Positions 26,364-35,399 of a stretch of DNA of 64,000 bases are shown here, in pieces (position 1 is the stretch's first letter; every line of letters begins with the position of its first letter). Made by a program: the position numbers and the translations under genes. A model generated the notes under the pieces. The model saw only the letters and a program-made list of their open reading frames with translations. It was not told the origin of the DNA and searched no databases. The stretch lies in the NCBI RefSeq assembly GCF_017349075.1, contig NZ_JAFMOF010000006.1, positions 1 to 64,000 on the forward strand, read 5' to 3'. The DNA comes from Streptomyces triculaminicus. Lineage in GTDB: Bacteria; Actinomycetota; Actinomycetes; Streptomycetales; Streptomycetaceae.

Positions 26364-26835
26364 ATGCCGAACAATGAACAGGCGGCAGGTAGAGCCGGGA
26401 GCCGGCCGCGCTCGGAAGCATGGAAGACGGCGCTCACCGTACTGCAGTCGGTGAAACCACCGTTCGTTCCGGAGGGGGCGGAGGCGATGACGGTTCTGGT
26501 CGAGTTCCCTCCCGGCGATCCCGGTACCCCTCCGCACCGGCACTCGGGACCTGCCTTCGGCTACATGCTGGAGGGGGGAGATGTTCTTCGAGCTGGAAGG
26601 TGAGCCGGAACGCGTGATCAAGGCCGGGGAGACGTTCTGGGAGCCGGGCGGCGATGTCATTCACTACCAGGACGGAAACAACCGGACGGACTCCCGGAGC
26701 CGCTTCCTCGTGACCATGATGTGCCCGCCGGGCCAGCCCATGCTCACCCTGGTCGACGGCGAAGAGCTGGCCCGGCGCCGGCACCTACGAGCTCCCCGTC
26801 CGGGCACTTGGCCCGCCGCTGACAGCCGAAATTGA
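26364..26835 (+). pseudogene. Cupin protein interrupted in a G6 run
   Basis: The first frame (ATG at 26364 after AGGAG) contains cupin motif 1: VLVEFPPGDPGTPPHRHSGP and AFGYMLEG. In the run of six G at 26573-26578 the frame is lost by one extra base. The continuation (MFFELEGEPERVIKAGETFW, EPGGDVIHYQDGN) carries cupin motif 2 and ends at 26835. A five-G run would restore one protein of about 156 residues. It may be a true loss, slippage or an assembly error. Confidence 0.75.
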
Positions 26836-27162
26836 CCGCGATAAGTTGCGGTTGCGGGGCGTCGCCCCAGTGCCCCGGAGTGAGCATGCGGCTTTCTGTT
26901 CCCGTGGGTGAAACGGCACCACGTGCGCGTCCTTCACCGTGCGTGGCGCCCGTCTGCGGCCAAAGACCGCAGCACCCGGCGCGGGACGGATCAGGTGGTT
27001 CCCTGGAATGCATCTGCGGAGCATGGGCGACTACCATGGGTATATACACCCATCAGGGGCTGAACAAGGGCGGAGGCTCTGCCCACCGCTCCGCAGCCCG
27101 AGCGCAGCGCGGCGCTCTTCAGCGCCCTGCGCTCGTCACGATGCGCTCCAGGGAGCATTCCC
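26836..27162. other. Intergenic stretch upstream of the esterase gene
   Basis: No gene is seen. The segment holds a small hairpin (CTGCGG/CCGCAG near 26955-26975) that could terminate the upstream transcript, and an inverted repeat near 27036 that may regulate the esterase gene. Confidence 0.5.
27036..27053. promoter_or_regulatory. Inverted repeat ATGGGT-N6-ACCCAT upstream of the esterase
   Basis: ATGGGTATATACACCCAT has 6-bp arms and an AT-rich centre that stands out in GC-rich DNA. It lies 110 bases before the esterase start and could be a repressor operator. No regulator gene is adjacent. Confidence 0.45.
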
Positions 27163-28131
27163 ATGACTGGTCGAACCGCCTCAATTGTCCTCGAGCGCGA
27201 GGCACAGGAGCTCGCTGACGCAACCTCGCAACATCCGTTCCTGTACGAGCTGGATCCGACCGCAGCGCGCAAGGTGCTCGACGACCTCCAGGCCGCGCCG
27301 GTCGACAAGCTATCGGTCGACGAGGAGTGGGTTTCGGTTCCGGCAGCGGTGGGCGATGTACGGGTACGCATCGTCAAGCCGCAGGGCGCCACCGGAACGC
27401 TGCCCGTCGTGTTGTACATGCACGGCGGTGGCTGGGTGCTGGGCAATGCCGGTACCCACGACCGCCTGGTGCGCGAGTTGGCGGTCGGCGCCCGTGCGGC
27501 AGTGGCCTTCGTGGAGTACACGCCGTCGCCGGAGGCGCACTATCCGGTGGCCATCGAGCAGGGCTATGCCACCGCTCAGTGGATCGCCCGCGAGGGGGCC
27601 TTGAAGGGGCTGGATGCACAGCGCATGGCAGTGGCCGGGGAATCGGTCGGCGGGAACATGACCGCCGCACTCGCCCTCATGGCCAAGCAGCGCGGTGACG
27701 TCAAGTTCGTACAGCAGTCGATGTACTACCCGGTCACGGATGCGGCGATGAACACCGGTTCCTACGACCAATTCGCCACCGGCTACTACCTGAGCCGCAA
27801 GCTGATGGAATGGTTCTGGGACGCTTACACGACCGACCCCAACCAACGCGCGGAGATCACCGCATCTCCCAACCGTGCCACCATCGAGCAACTCTCCGGT
27901 CTGCCGCCCGCCCTGCTGATCGTCGACGAAGCCGACGTGCTGCGCGATGAGGGCGAGGCGTACGCCGCGAAGCTCCGGGCAGCCGGCGTTCCGGTGACCA
28001 CGGTGCGCTACGACGGCACGGTCCACGACTTCATGATGCTCAACTCGCTGAGTCACTCCGAAGCCGCCCGCGGAGCCATCGACCAGGCAACGGCGTTCCT
28101 GCGCAACGCCCTTGGAACCGCGCAGAACTGA
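27163..28131 (+). CDS. Alpha/beta hydrolase, hormone-sensitive-lipase (HSL) family esterase
   Basis: This 322-residue enzyme hydrolyses ester bonds. The HSL oxyanion motif H-G-G-G-W is at residues 87-91 and the nucleophile elbow G-E-S-V-G has Ser 161. The acid is in VDEADVLRDEGEAYA and the His in TVHDFMM. There is no signal peptide, so it is cytoplasmic. GGGAG precedes the ATG. It resembles esterases acting on short-chain or xenobiotic esters. Its neighbours P450, NmrA-like and cupin could form a degradation set, which is inference. Confidence 0.92.
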   Translation: MTGRTASIVLEREAQELADATSQHPFLYELDPTAARKVLDDLQAAPVDKLSVDEEWVSVPAAVGDVRVRIVKPQGATGTLPVVLYMHGGGWVLGNAGTHDRLVRELAVGARAAVAFVEYTPSPEAHYPVAIEQGYATAQWIAREGALKGLDAQRMAVAGESVGGNMTAALALMAKQRGDVKFVQQSMYYPVTDAAMNTGSYDQFATGYYLSRKLMEWFWDAYTTDPNQRAEITASPNRATIEQLSGLPPALLIVDEADVLRDEGEAYAAKLRAAGVPVTTVRYDGTVHDFMMLNSLSHSEAARGAIDQATAFLRNALGTAQN

Positions 28132-28525
28132 TCGTTGCCAGAATGCGGTGCGTAGCAGCCTCAAGCAGATGCCCGTGCCCGGTTCGGGCTGAGCTACGCC
28201 ACCCACATGTGCGCCAGCCGTTCTGCGGCTGTGCCACCTGCCGTCCGCGCGTATGTACGGCTGCACCGCGCGCTGCGCCTGGAGGTCAAGCAGGACTGCC
28301 TCCAGAGCCTCCCTACCGGGCGGAGCACTGCGAGCGATGGCACACCCTGCTCACGACATGCTGGAGCAGATTCTCGGCCTCACCAACAGCGCTTTCACCG
28401 CGCACTCACCGCTGGCCGCAGTCTGAGCCGACCTCGTCGAGCACCTGGCCGGACACTAAAGCGTGTTGCCAGCAGGCACGCGGGTGTACAGCGGCTGCGG
28501 CTTGTCAGGCGGCCTTGTCAAAACC
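28132..28525. other. Gap without a recognisable gene
   Basis: No supported gene. A short frame near 28355-28415 (+) reads M-L-E-Q-I-L-G-L-T-N-S-A-F and soon stops, possibly a gene remnant. Confidence 0.4.
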
Positions 28526-28553
28526 GACTCGCCTCCGCCTGCGCGGAGAGCAC
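28526..28553 (-). CRISPR. Possible single, degenerate type I-E CRISPR repeat with leader end
   Basis: On the reverse strand this 28-base sequence begins GTGCTCTCCGCGCAGGCGGA and ends GGCGAGTC. It has the stem CTCCGC/GCGGAG expected of type I-E repeats (commonly GTGCTCCCCGCG..CGCGGGG). The 47 bases before it contain GGCAAAGTCAATATAGCG and GCAGGTCGTGAAGGA, which resemble the leader end of Streptomyces I-E arrays. No second clear repeat follows at the expected distance of about 60 bases, and no cas gene is seen. It may be an array relic. Confidence 0.35.
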
Positions 28554-28805
28554 TCCTTCACGACCTGCAGCGCTATATTGACTTTGCCATTTCTTGACAC
28601 AAGAGTGGACAGGCACACATCCCATTGAGGACCCGCCATCCTGATTTCTGCTGGTCGGCGGGGCTGACGTGTCGTCTCGGTGGGGTGCTCGTGCTGGTCA
28701 GGGTGGAGATCGGCAGCACGTGATCGTCCGTCAGAGGCGTGTTCTGCGCTTCCCGGGAGCGGTCTCAGCTTGCTGCGTAGCTTCTGCGCGGGAGGGATCT
28801 GCATC

Positions 28806-29288
28806 GTGGACGTGCTGACGTGGACGGTCGAGCGGCGGGTGCGGCTGGCGGAACGCGCCGAGCTGCTGCGCAAGGAACTGGCGGAGATTGAAGCGGAGGT
28901 GGCCCGGATGGAGGCCGCCGAGGTGGCGTTCGGGCAGTGGGACGAGGCGGCCGACGGTGGACGACGGCCGTCGGGCATCGTGTCGCCGGAGCCGGAACGG
29001 GTGGTGGCCGGGCCGGGCGCGGGCGGAATGCGGCCGGTGCCGGACAAGGCCGAGAGCATGGGAGTGGAGGTCCCGCCCCCGGAGTACCGGCGGATCATGG
29101 AACGCGGTACCGCCTTCTTCGAAGAGCGCATGAAGGCAATCGATCCGCAGGTTCGCAGTGGCTCCATCGACAGCAATGGCTTCTCCCCGTCGTCAACGGG
29201 TTTCCCTTCGACACCCAGCCCGTCGCTGGTGCGGTCCTTGCCGGGATCGACATCAACACAGCGCTTTCGTTGCGGAACCACGCGTTGA
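28806..29288 (+). CDS. Coiled-coil protein related to the gene at 16783, C-terminus probably lost
   Basis: The GTG at 28806 follows GGGAGGG. The first 40 residues form a coiled coil (RRVRLAERAELLRKELAEIE, then AEVARMEAAEVAF). The segment V-E-V-P-P-P-E-Y-R-R-I parallels V-T-L-P-P-E-Y-Q-R-I in the 16.8 kb relative. After about residue 105 the similarity stops and the frame runs into unrelated sequence, so the winged-helix end is missing. The upstream 130 bases show a weak match to the 102-bp repeats. It is probably a decayed element-associated gene. Confidence 0.5.
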   Translation: MDVLTWTVERRVRLAERAELLRKELAEIEAEVARMEAAEVAFGQWDEAADGGRRPSGIVSPEPERVVAGPGAGGMRPVPDKAESMGVEVPPPEYRRIMERGTAFFEERMKAIDPQVRSGSIDSNGFSPSSTGFPSTPSPSLVRSLPGSTSTQRFRCGTTR

Positions 29289-29702
29289 GGGCCAGGCCAT
29301 CCTGCTGCCGGGATTCATCGTGATCGACTCACCGCTGAACAGCCTGGGCACCCACGGGCAACAACCTGCAGGCCGGCGAGCTGAGCGGTTTTGCCAGGAG
29401 CGGCGGTACTGGGGCAACAGATGGATGCAGTCAACGTCAGTCACCGCGTCACGGGCCGCCTCGATCGCCTACCCGATCAGCCAGAACCAGACCGGCTGGG
29501 TCCGGTGGGTCCAGCCGGCCAAGAAGATCGACGGCCACTGGACCATCACGAACGGCCTCGACACCTCCTGGTCCGGTGCCGGCACCGCGACGGTGCCCGC
29601 CCAGGACCGTACCGACGGCGAGAACAGGTCAGCAGGGCCCAGGTGTATACCACTGACAGCACCGACCCCAGCTGTAAGGCGCTCGCCCCGAGCACCCCCT
29701 GA
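29160..29702 (+). pseudogene. Remnant of a secreted-protein gene, several frameshifts
   Basis: Pieces in different frames read FPFDTQPVAGAVLAGIDINT, then GFIVIDSPLNSLGTHGQQPA, RYWGNRWMQSTSVTASRAAS, KKIDGHWTITNGLDTSWSGA and finally QVYTTDSTDPSCKALAP before a stop at 29702. Such Trp- and Thr-rich C-termini occur in extracytoplasmic Streptomyces proteins. I cannot name the family. At least three frame changes make it non-functional. Confidence 0.45.
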
Positions 29703-29831
29703 CCGTACCGCCCGGAGACCCGCGCCGCGCGGGCCTCCTCAACCGACCTCCAGGCGGTGCCGCACCGCATCACCCGTACGGCACCCGCCTGCTCCCGCAA
29801 TGCTTCCCAGAAGAAAGGATCCACGCCTGCC

Positions 29832-31805
29832 ATGGCTTCCATACCCACAACACCCCTGGGGCGTCTGTTCGCCAGGCCGGTCACCGCGGCCGCGGTGGGA
29901 CTGGCACTGGTCGCGATCGGCGCATGCCCCGCCGTCGCCAGGCCGGTCTCCCTGGCCGCCGAGCCACTGGCGAAATCCTCCCCAGCGACTGGGAGTGCCC
30001 TTGCCGCCTCATGGGCGGGCCCTTTGAGCACGCGTGGCCGCTATGTGGTCGACGCCAACGGCAACCGGTTCCGTCTCCGCTCCGGGAGCTGGCACGGTGC
30101 GTCCGGCACGTGGAACGGTTCCGGGGACATCAACGACCCCGCCAACCACCACGCCGGCGAAAAGGCGGACCAGATGCCGCTCGGCCTGGACCGCGCCCCC
30201 ATCTCCAGCATCCTGAACGGCTTCCACGACCTGGGCCTCAACAGCATCCGGCTGCCGTTCTCCAATGCGATGATCAAGGACTCCCGGCCCGTCACCGACG
30301 CTTCAGTGGCGGCCAACCCCCACCTCCGCGGCAAGACACCCCTCCAGGTCTACGACGCAGTCGTCCAAGAACTCACCAGCCACGGGTTCGCTGTCGTCCT
30401 CAACAACCACACCAGCTCCTCCAGGTGGTGCTGCGGCCACGACGAAAACGCCATGTGGAACAGCAACCAGTCCACGGCAACCTGGGAAGCCGACTGGATC
30501 GCCATGGCCAAACGCTACAAGGACAACCCCCGCGTGGTCGGTGCCGACCTCTACAACGAAGTCCGCCCCCACAAAATCGACTTCCCCAACTGGGGCGGCA
30601 ACGGCGGCGGCCAGGACTGGTTCTCCGCCGCGCAGCGGACCGCCGACCGCATACTCACCGAGGCCAACCCCGACCTCCTCGTCATCATCGAGGGAATCAA
30701 CTGGACCGGCATCCCCGGCCTCGGCGGCTACCGTCCGCACCTGCAGCCGGCACGCACCGTCTCTCACACCCTCGCCGTCTCCGACAAACTCGTCTACTCC
30801 GCCCACTTCTACGGTTACACCGGCTCGCGGCACACCGGCGCTTCCAGTGGTCTGGGAGCCACCTCCGACCCCCGCTACCAGGACCTCTCCCCCGACGAGC
30901 TCAAGGCCACGCTCAACCGGGAAGCATTCTTCGTCTCCCAGGAAACCGGCCAGCACTTCACTCACCCGCTGTGGATCAGCGAATTCGGAGTCGGCGGACG
31001 CAACGAAACCAACCAGAAGAGCAAGGACTGGTTCCGTAACTTCGTCCAGTACCTCATCGACACCGACGCCGACTACGCCTACTGGCCCATCACCGGCTGG
31101 ACCGAGAGCAACAACGGATGGGCGCTCCTCGAATGGGACAAGAACGGCGCCCGCCGCAGCGTCCTCGACAGCAACGGCACCCACGACTGGCGCGCCGAGC
31201 ACTGGAAGCGCCTGGCCGCCTCCCCCGGCCACACCGGCCCCGTGGCCAGAACCGACACCTACTCCATGCTCGACATCGACCACACTGACCACATCGCTTC
31301 ACTGCGCATGCGCTCGGCAGGCGACTGGGACAACGGTTACCGCAAGGCCGCCTGCCCGGACGGGCAGCGCCTCATCGGCCTCAGCCGGGCCGGCACGGGC
31401 GGCTACGGCCGCGGACTGTGCACCAACGCCGGCGGCAGCAACCTCTGGCAGCCGGGCGCCCCGCACACAGTCATCACCAGCGAACCCAGCCCGCTCCCCG
31501 GCGACGACTGGGCACCCGGACAAACCAAAATCCAGTGTCCCAACAACCACATGATGATCGGCTACAGCACCGACAGGTCCTGGGCACACGCAGCTCTGTG
31601 CGCAAAGACCGACTCAGCCCGGGGCACGACGAGCCGCACTCTATGGTTCGACGCCGGAGACAACCGCCCCACCGGCAACCCCGGCGGCGAATTCGCCAAC
31701 GGCAACCACAAAGCCCAGTGCCGCGCAAACGAATACCTGGCCGGCCTCGCCTACACCGGACTGGTCAAGAGGCCCAATGCCGTTCTCTGCCGCAGCCTCG
31801 GCTAG
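29832..31805 (+). CDS. Secreted glycoside hydrolase family 5 (cellulase-type) with triple Cys-repeat C-terminus
   Basis: This 657-residue exported enzyme has an N-terminal signal (residues 1-43, hydrophobic VTAAAVGLALVAIGACPAVA). The GH5 catalytic domain covers about 60-460, with acid/base Glu 243 (LYNEVRP) and nucleophile Glu 384 (WISEFGVGG). The substrate is a beta-glucan or related polysaccharide. Residues 470-657 form a second domain with three repeats, each starting with a Cys and ending in L-C (Cys 508/530, 569/590, 630/653). That suggests a three-fold carbohydrate-binding module held by disulfides. The start is the ATG at 29832 after GAAAGGA. It looks intact. Confidence 0.9.
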   Translation: MASIPTTPLGRLFARPVTAAAVGLALVAIGACPAVARPVSLAAEPLAKSSPATGSALAASWAGPLSTRGRYVVDANGNRFRLRSGSWHGASGTWNGSGDINDPANHHAGEKADQMPLGLDRAPISSILNGFHDLGLNSIRLPFSNAMIKDSRPVTDASVAANPHLRGKTPLQVYDAVVQELTSHGFAVVLNNHTSSSRWCCGHDENAMWNSNQSTATWEADWIAMAKRYKDNPRVVGADLYNEVRPHKIDFPNWGGNGGGQDWFSAAQRTADRILTEANPDLLVIIEGINWTGIPGLGGYRPHLQPARTVSHTLAVSDKLVYSAHFYGYTGSRHTGASSGLGATSDPRYQDLSPDELKATLNREAFFVSQETGQHFTHPLWISEFGVGGRNETNQKSKDWFRNFVQYLIDTDADYAYWPITGWTESNNGWALLEWDKNGARRSVLDSNGTHDWRAEHWKRLAASPGHTGPVARTDTYSMLDIDHTDHIASLRMRSAGDWDNGYRKAACPDGQRLIGLSRAGTGGYGRGLCTNAGGSNLWQPGAPHTVITSEPSPLPGDDWAPGQTKIQCPNNHMMIGYSTDRSWAHAALCAKTDSARGTTSRTLWFDAGDNRPTGNPGGEFANGNHKAQCRANEYLAGLAYTGLVKRPNAVLCRSLG

Positions 31806-31822
31806 AGCTTTAACCACGAGGG

Positions 31823-32120
31823 TTACGGAGGAGGGGTGAAGACCAGCTCGGTCCTGGTGATGAACCCCTCGATGAAGCCTGTCCGGTACTGCACACGTTG
31901 AGGCGGGACCTGACCGGTGCGGTGAGCTGGTCGGTGCCCGTGTTGGGCGAGGTTGGCCAGGTAGCGTTTCAGATGGGGCCAGACAGCCTCGACCGGCTGA
32001 TCTCCGGCGCGTAGGGCGGCAGGTGGTAGTCGGTCAGCCTCGGCCGGGCCGCGATCAGCCGGCCCATCCGGGTGCTGCGGCGGGTGTTGAGGTCTATACC
32101 CCTAGGGCTCGTCAGGCCGC
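31823..32120 (-). pseudogene. IS630-type transposase C-terminal remnant
   Basis: The reverse strand reads RLTDYHLPPYAPEI in one frame and VWPHLKRYLANLAQHGHR to GFIEGFITRTELVFTPPP in another, ending at 31823. The block L-P-P-Y-A-P-E-[L/I]-N-P-V-E-x-x-W carries the last catalytic Glu of IS630/DDE_3 transposases. Here the N-P is lost and a frameshift follows P-E-I. The N-terminal part is missing. Confidence 0.8.
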
Positions 32121-32277
32121 TGGCTATGAGCCGGGGGGCAAGGTTTGCGCTGCATCGGAAGATCTCCCGGGCGACTCTCACAGCCCCAGACCAGCACGAT
32201 CAGCCCGCCCCGCCGAGCTGCCGGTGAGCAACGGTCGGCCGGAGGGCGGGGCCACCAGCCCCGCCACTCGTACGGAC

Positions 32278-32838
32278 TCAAGGCCGAGATCTGCCGAGGG
32301 CGGCGGCGCGAAATGCCTGGACGACCTCTCGGTGCTCGCGGCCGGGGCCCGCCGGCCGGTCCGTGGCTTGGACCTTGCGGCGGGCGCGGCTGGTGATCAT
32401 CTTGGTGGCGTCGGCGGATTTGCCCAGGATCTGGCCGATTTCGCGGAACGGGACCGCGAACACGTCGTGCAGGACGAACGCCAGGCGCTCGCTCGGCGTG
32501 AGCGAGTCGGGCACGACGAGCAGGGCGAGGCCGACCGAATCGGCCAGCGCCACCTGCTCGTCGGGCGCGGGGCCGTCGGCGGGCCTCACCACGAGGCCCG
32601 CATACTCTTGCCCGTAGGCGGTTTCGGGGTGGGCCCGGCGGGATCTCAGGAGGTCCAGGCTGATGCGGCCGACCACGGTGGTCAGCCAGCCCGACAGGTT
32701 GCCGATGGTCGCCGCGTCCTGGCGGACGAGGCGCATCCAGGCTTCCTGGACCACGTCCTCGGCATCGGCGTGCGAGCCCAGCACGCGGTACGCGACGGCG
32801 CGCAGCCGGTCGCGCTGGGCTTCGAACGCCTCGGTCAC
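32278..32838 (-). pseudogene. ECF sigma factor (SigJ-like), truncated at both ends
   Basis: The reverse strand encodes sigma region 2 (TEAFEAQRDRLRAVAYRVLG, then ADAEDVVQEAWMRLV) and region 4 (LTPSERLAFVLHDVFAVPFR, then IGQILGKSADATKMITSRAR). This is the SigJ/ECF41 type, which normally has a SnoaL-like C-terminal domain. That domain is cut off just after V-V-Q-A-F-R. The GTG at 32838 lies next to an inserted IS21 piece and lacks a good ribosome-binding site. The sigma core might still be made but without its regulatory tail. Confidence 0.78.
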
Positions 32839-32864
32839 GAGGCCGGGCGGGTGGGCGTCCACAC

Positions 32865-33439
32865 ACAAGCAGGCCAATCTGCCCACCGGCAAGACCTTCG
32901 ACTCCTGGCAGGAGGAGGAGTCCTCCCACCCGCTGCCGACCCAGCACGCGCTGATGACGCTGGAGTGGGTCGGCCGGGCGGAGAACCTCGCGATCGCCGG
33001 CCCGTCGGGCACCGGCAAGAGCCACTTCGCCGTGGCCCTGGCCCACAAGGCCATCGACCAGGGCATGCAAGTCGCCTGGTTCAGCCTCGAATCGCTCACG
33101 GCCCACGTCGGCCGCGCGACCGTCGACAACTCCGTCGCCAAGGCGATCGCGAAGATCACCCGGGCCCACCTGATCATCCTGGACGACATCGGCATGCTGC
33201 CGTCCGGCCAGGCCGCCGCCGAAGCGTTCTACCGGGTGATCGACGCCGCCTATGAACGCCGGTCCGTGATCGTCACCTCGAACCTGCACCCGTCCGGCTT
33301 CGACACGATCATGCCCAAGACGCTCGCGACGGCGGCCGTCGACCGGCTGCTGCATCACGCGCACATCGTCCTGACCGAAGGCACCAGTCTCCGGCTCACC
33401 CAGGCAACCACGGGCAAGGGCGTCAAGCCACTGCACTGA
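32865..33439 (+). pseudogene. istB: IS21-family helper ATPase IstB, 5' truncated
   Basis: The frame shows PTGKTFDSWQEEESSHPLPT, Walker A (AIAGPSGTGKSHFAVALAHK), Walker B (HLIILDDIGML) and sensor-type VIVTSNLHPSGFD, ending K-G-V-K-P-L-H at 33439. IstB is the AAA+ partner of the IS21 transposase IstA. The first 50-60 residues and istA are absent. The left part abuts the truncated sigma gene, so an IS21 insertion or deletion broke both. Confidence 0.85.
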
Positions 33440-33543
33440 CCCTGTCGAGGGACGAAAAGTCACACCGCGCAGGGAGATCACGTGTCCGCCAGCAAGGAAG
33501 TCACAAGGCTCTGATCAACTTTCCGGGAAGGCGCCACGGACAG

Positions 33544-34895
33544 TCACCCTCGTGAGGTGTTGAGGAGGATGCGGAGCCGGAGAAGATCGAGTTTCGCCCG
33601 GCCGAACATCTGGCGTTTGAGCATTTTGATTCGGTTTACGTGTCCTTCGACAGGGCCGCTGTTCCATTCGAGGGTGAGGCCGGCGGTGACCGCGTCGAGG
33701 TCCTTGCGGAGGTTTCTCGCGAAGCCGCGCAAGGGCGCCAGCTCGGTGGCCTCGGTGGCGGCGATCCACTCTTGAAGGCGGTGGCCTTCGCGGTTGGTCA
33801 TCATGGCGGCGAAATCGCGGATGCGATCGCTGGCGGTGGCCAACTCGGGGCAGTGGGCGAGGAGATGCTTGAGCCGGAGGGCTTCCTCGGAGGGCGGGGC
33901 GGCACGATGAGCTCTTCGGCTGTGGCCGCGCGAGCGTAACGACGAACGGTCTTGGGGTCCATGCCCAGGATCTGGGAGATCCGCGTGGTGCCGACTCCTT
34001 TGCCGTGGAGTTCGTGGACCGCCGCGTGCCGCTGGTGGGTATTGGTGACGTACTTGCCCTCCCGCGGCCGCTCGGTTTCGAGCGGGGGCGCGGTGTCCGT
34101 GGTGCCGGCTGTGGACAGGCAGGAACGGTGGGCGATGACGCACCGCTCGACGGCGTCGGTGAGGTTCTGCCACACGTGGAACCGGTCGGCGACCTGGATG
34201 GCGTCGGGAGCGGAGGTGCGGACGGCTTCGGCGTAGGAGCTGGCGCGGTCGCGGCAGACGATCTCGGTGCCGGGATGCTGGTCGAGCCAGGCGGCGAGGG
34301 TGCGGGCCGTACGGTCGGGCAGGACGTCAATGGGACGTCCGGTCTCGATGTCGATCAGGATCGTCGCGTAGACGTGTCCGCGCTTGAGAGCGAAGTCGTC
34401 AACTCCCAGTACTCGCGGGCTCCGTTCGGGGGCCGTGCCCGGCAGGGCCCGGACGAGGTTGAGCAAGGTGTTGGGGCTGACCGTGCACTTCAGGGCCCTG
34501 GCCAGGCGGGCGCCGGCCCGCCCGGCGAGAGCGAGTCCGATCGTCTCCAGGGTCTCGCGCAGCAGGACGCTGCGGCGGCCGTAGCGAAAGGTCAGCCCCG
34601 GGACCTGTTCAGCGAAGGTTCTCCTCAGGCATGAGGCCGCGTCACACCGGAATCTGCGGACTGTGAGGTGAAGGACGACCGACTGTCCGCCGACGGCCTG
34701 GTCGGCTATCCGCCGCCGGTATCGGTCGTGGACGCGGACGGACCGGACACCGCAACCTGGGCAGATGCCGCCGTCACTGCGGACCTGAGCCTCGATCCGT
34801 ACGATGCCACCGGCGTCGGTGACGTCCTCGACGGCGACTCCGCCGAGACGGGGGAACAGCTTCCGGAGTACCTGGAAACCCAACACACTGGTCAA
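33544..34895 (-). pseudogene. ISL3-family transposase with one frameshift
   Basis: The N-terminal zinc-ribbon (GGICPGCGVRSVRVHDRY, with a second Cys pair near CDAASC) and DDE core (VLGVDDFALKRGHVYATILI, IVCRDRASSYAEAV and QVADRFHVWQNLTDAVERC) are in one frame starting at 34895. Near 33890 the frame is lost by one base. The C-terminus (LKHLLAHCPELATASDRIRD to GPVEGHVNRIKMLKRQMFGR) with the last acidic residue follows in another frame. Repairing one base gives a protein of about 450 residues. The perfect element ends suggest that the lesion is recent or an assembly error. Confidence 0.85.
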
Positions 34896-35000
34896 AGATC
34901 AACATGGCTCCCGGTCACGCCTGTTCGGCGGTTCATGAAGGATCGGACGCCGTCGTGCCTCGTCGTCGGGAATGTCAGCGGTGGCTGCGATCCTGGCGAC

Positions 35001-35399
35001 GTGATCCCTTGGAACCTGCTCGACCTCGACAAGGCCCTGCGAACCAGCTGGGCCGCCGACACCTGCTCGCCCGACAACCAGGCCGACTGGCAGCCAGGCA
35101 ACCCGGCCTGGGGGCATTGCGACATCACGTCCTTGATCGTCAACGACGTCTTCGGCGGCGACCTCATGGTCGGCGAAGTGCACCTGGACGGGGTCCAGCA
35201 CGGCTTCCACTGGTGGAACCGGCTGCCCAGCGGAGCGGAACTGGACCTCACACGTGAGCAGTTCCAGCACGGACAGACGGTCACGGCTGCCCGTGTCGTC
35301 AAGCGCCCGCGTGGCCCGCTGCCCCGCCGCTGGGAGGAATACCTCCTTCTACGCGAGCGCGTGACCAAACTCCTCGGTTCGATTCCGGAGCCCGCCTGA
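35001..35399 (+). CDS. YunG-like protein carried inside the ISL3 element
   Basis: From the GTG at 35001 (V-I-P-W-N-L-L-D-L) the product has 132 residues. It contains RTSWAADTCSPDNQADWQPG, NPAWGHCDITSLIVNDVFGG and HGFHWWNRLPSGAELDLTRE, a pattern I recognise as the YunG family. The conserved Cys and His could form an active site like a papain-type fold, but the function is unknown. The frame stays open upstream to 34668 without family similarity. It lies between the transposase and the right end of the element, so it is a passenger gene. Confidence 0.75.
   Translation: MIPWNLLDLDKALRTSWAADTCSPDNQADWQPGNPAWGHCDITSLIVNDVFGGDLMVGEVHLDGVQHGFHWWNRLPSGAELDLTREQFQHGQTVTAARVVKRPRGPLPRRWEEYLLLRERVTKLLGSIPEPA

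Noticed and set aside
26950..26980. Hairpin upstream of the esterase gene considered as a riboswitch
   Set aside because: It is a single short stem with no conserved riboswitch elements. A terminator remnant explains it better.
28505..29281. 258-codon reverse frame across the possible CRISPR leader
   Set aside because: It is antisense to the coiled-coil gene and has Ser/Arg-rich shadow composition.
29924..31039. 371-codon Arg/Pro/Gln-rich forward frame inside the GH5 gene
   Set aside because: The GH5 frame has catalytic motifs and a signal peptide. The alternative is a shadow with low-complexity composition.
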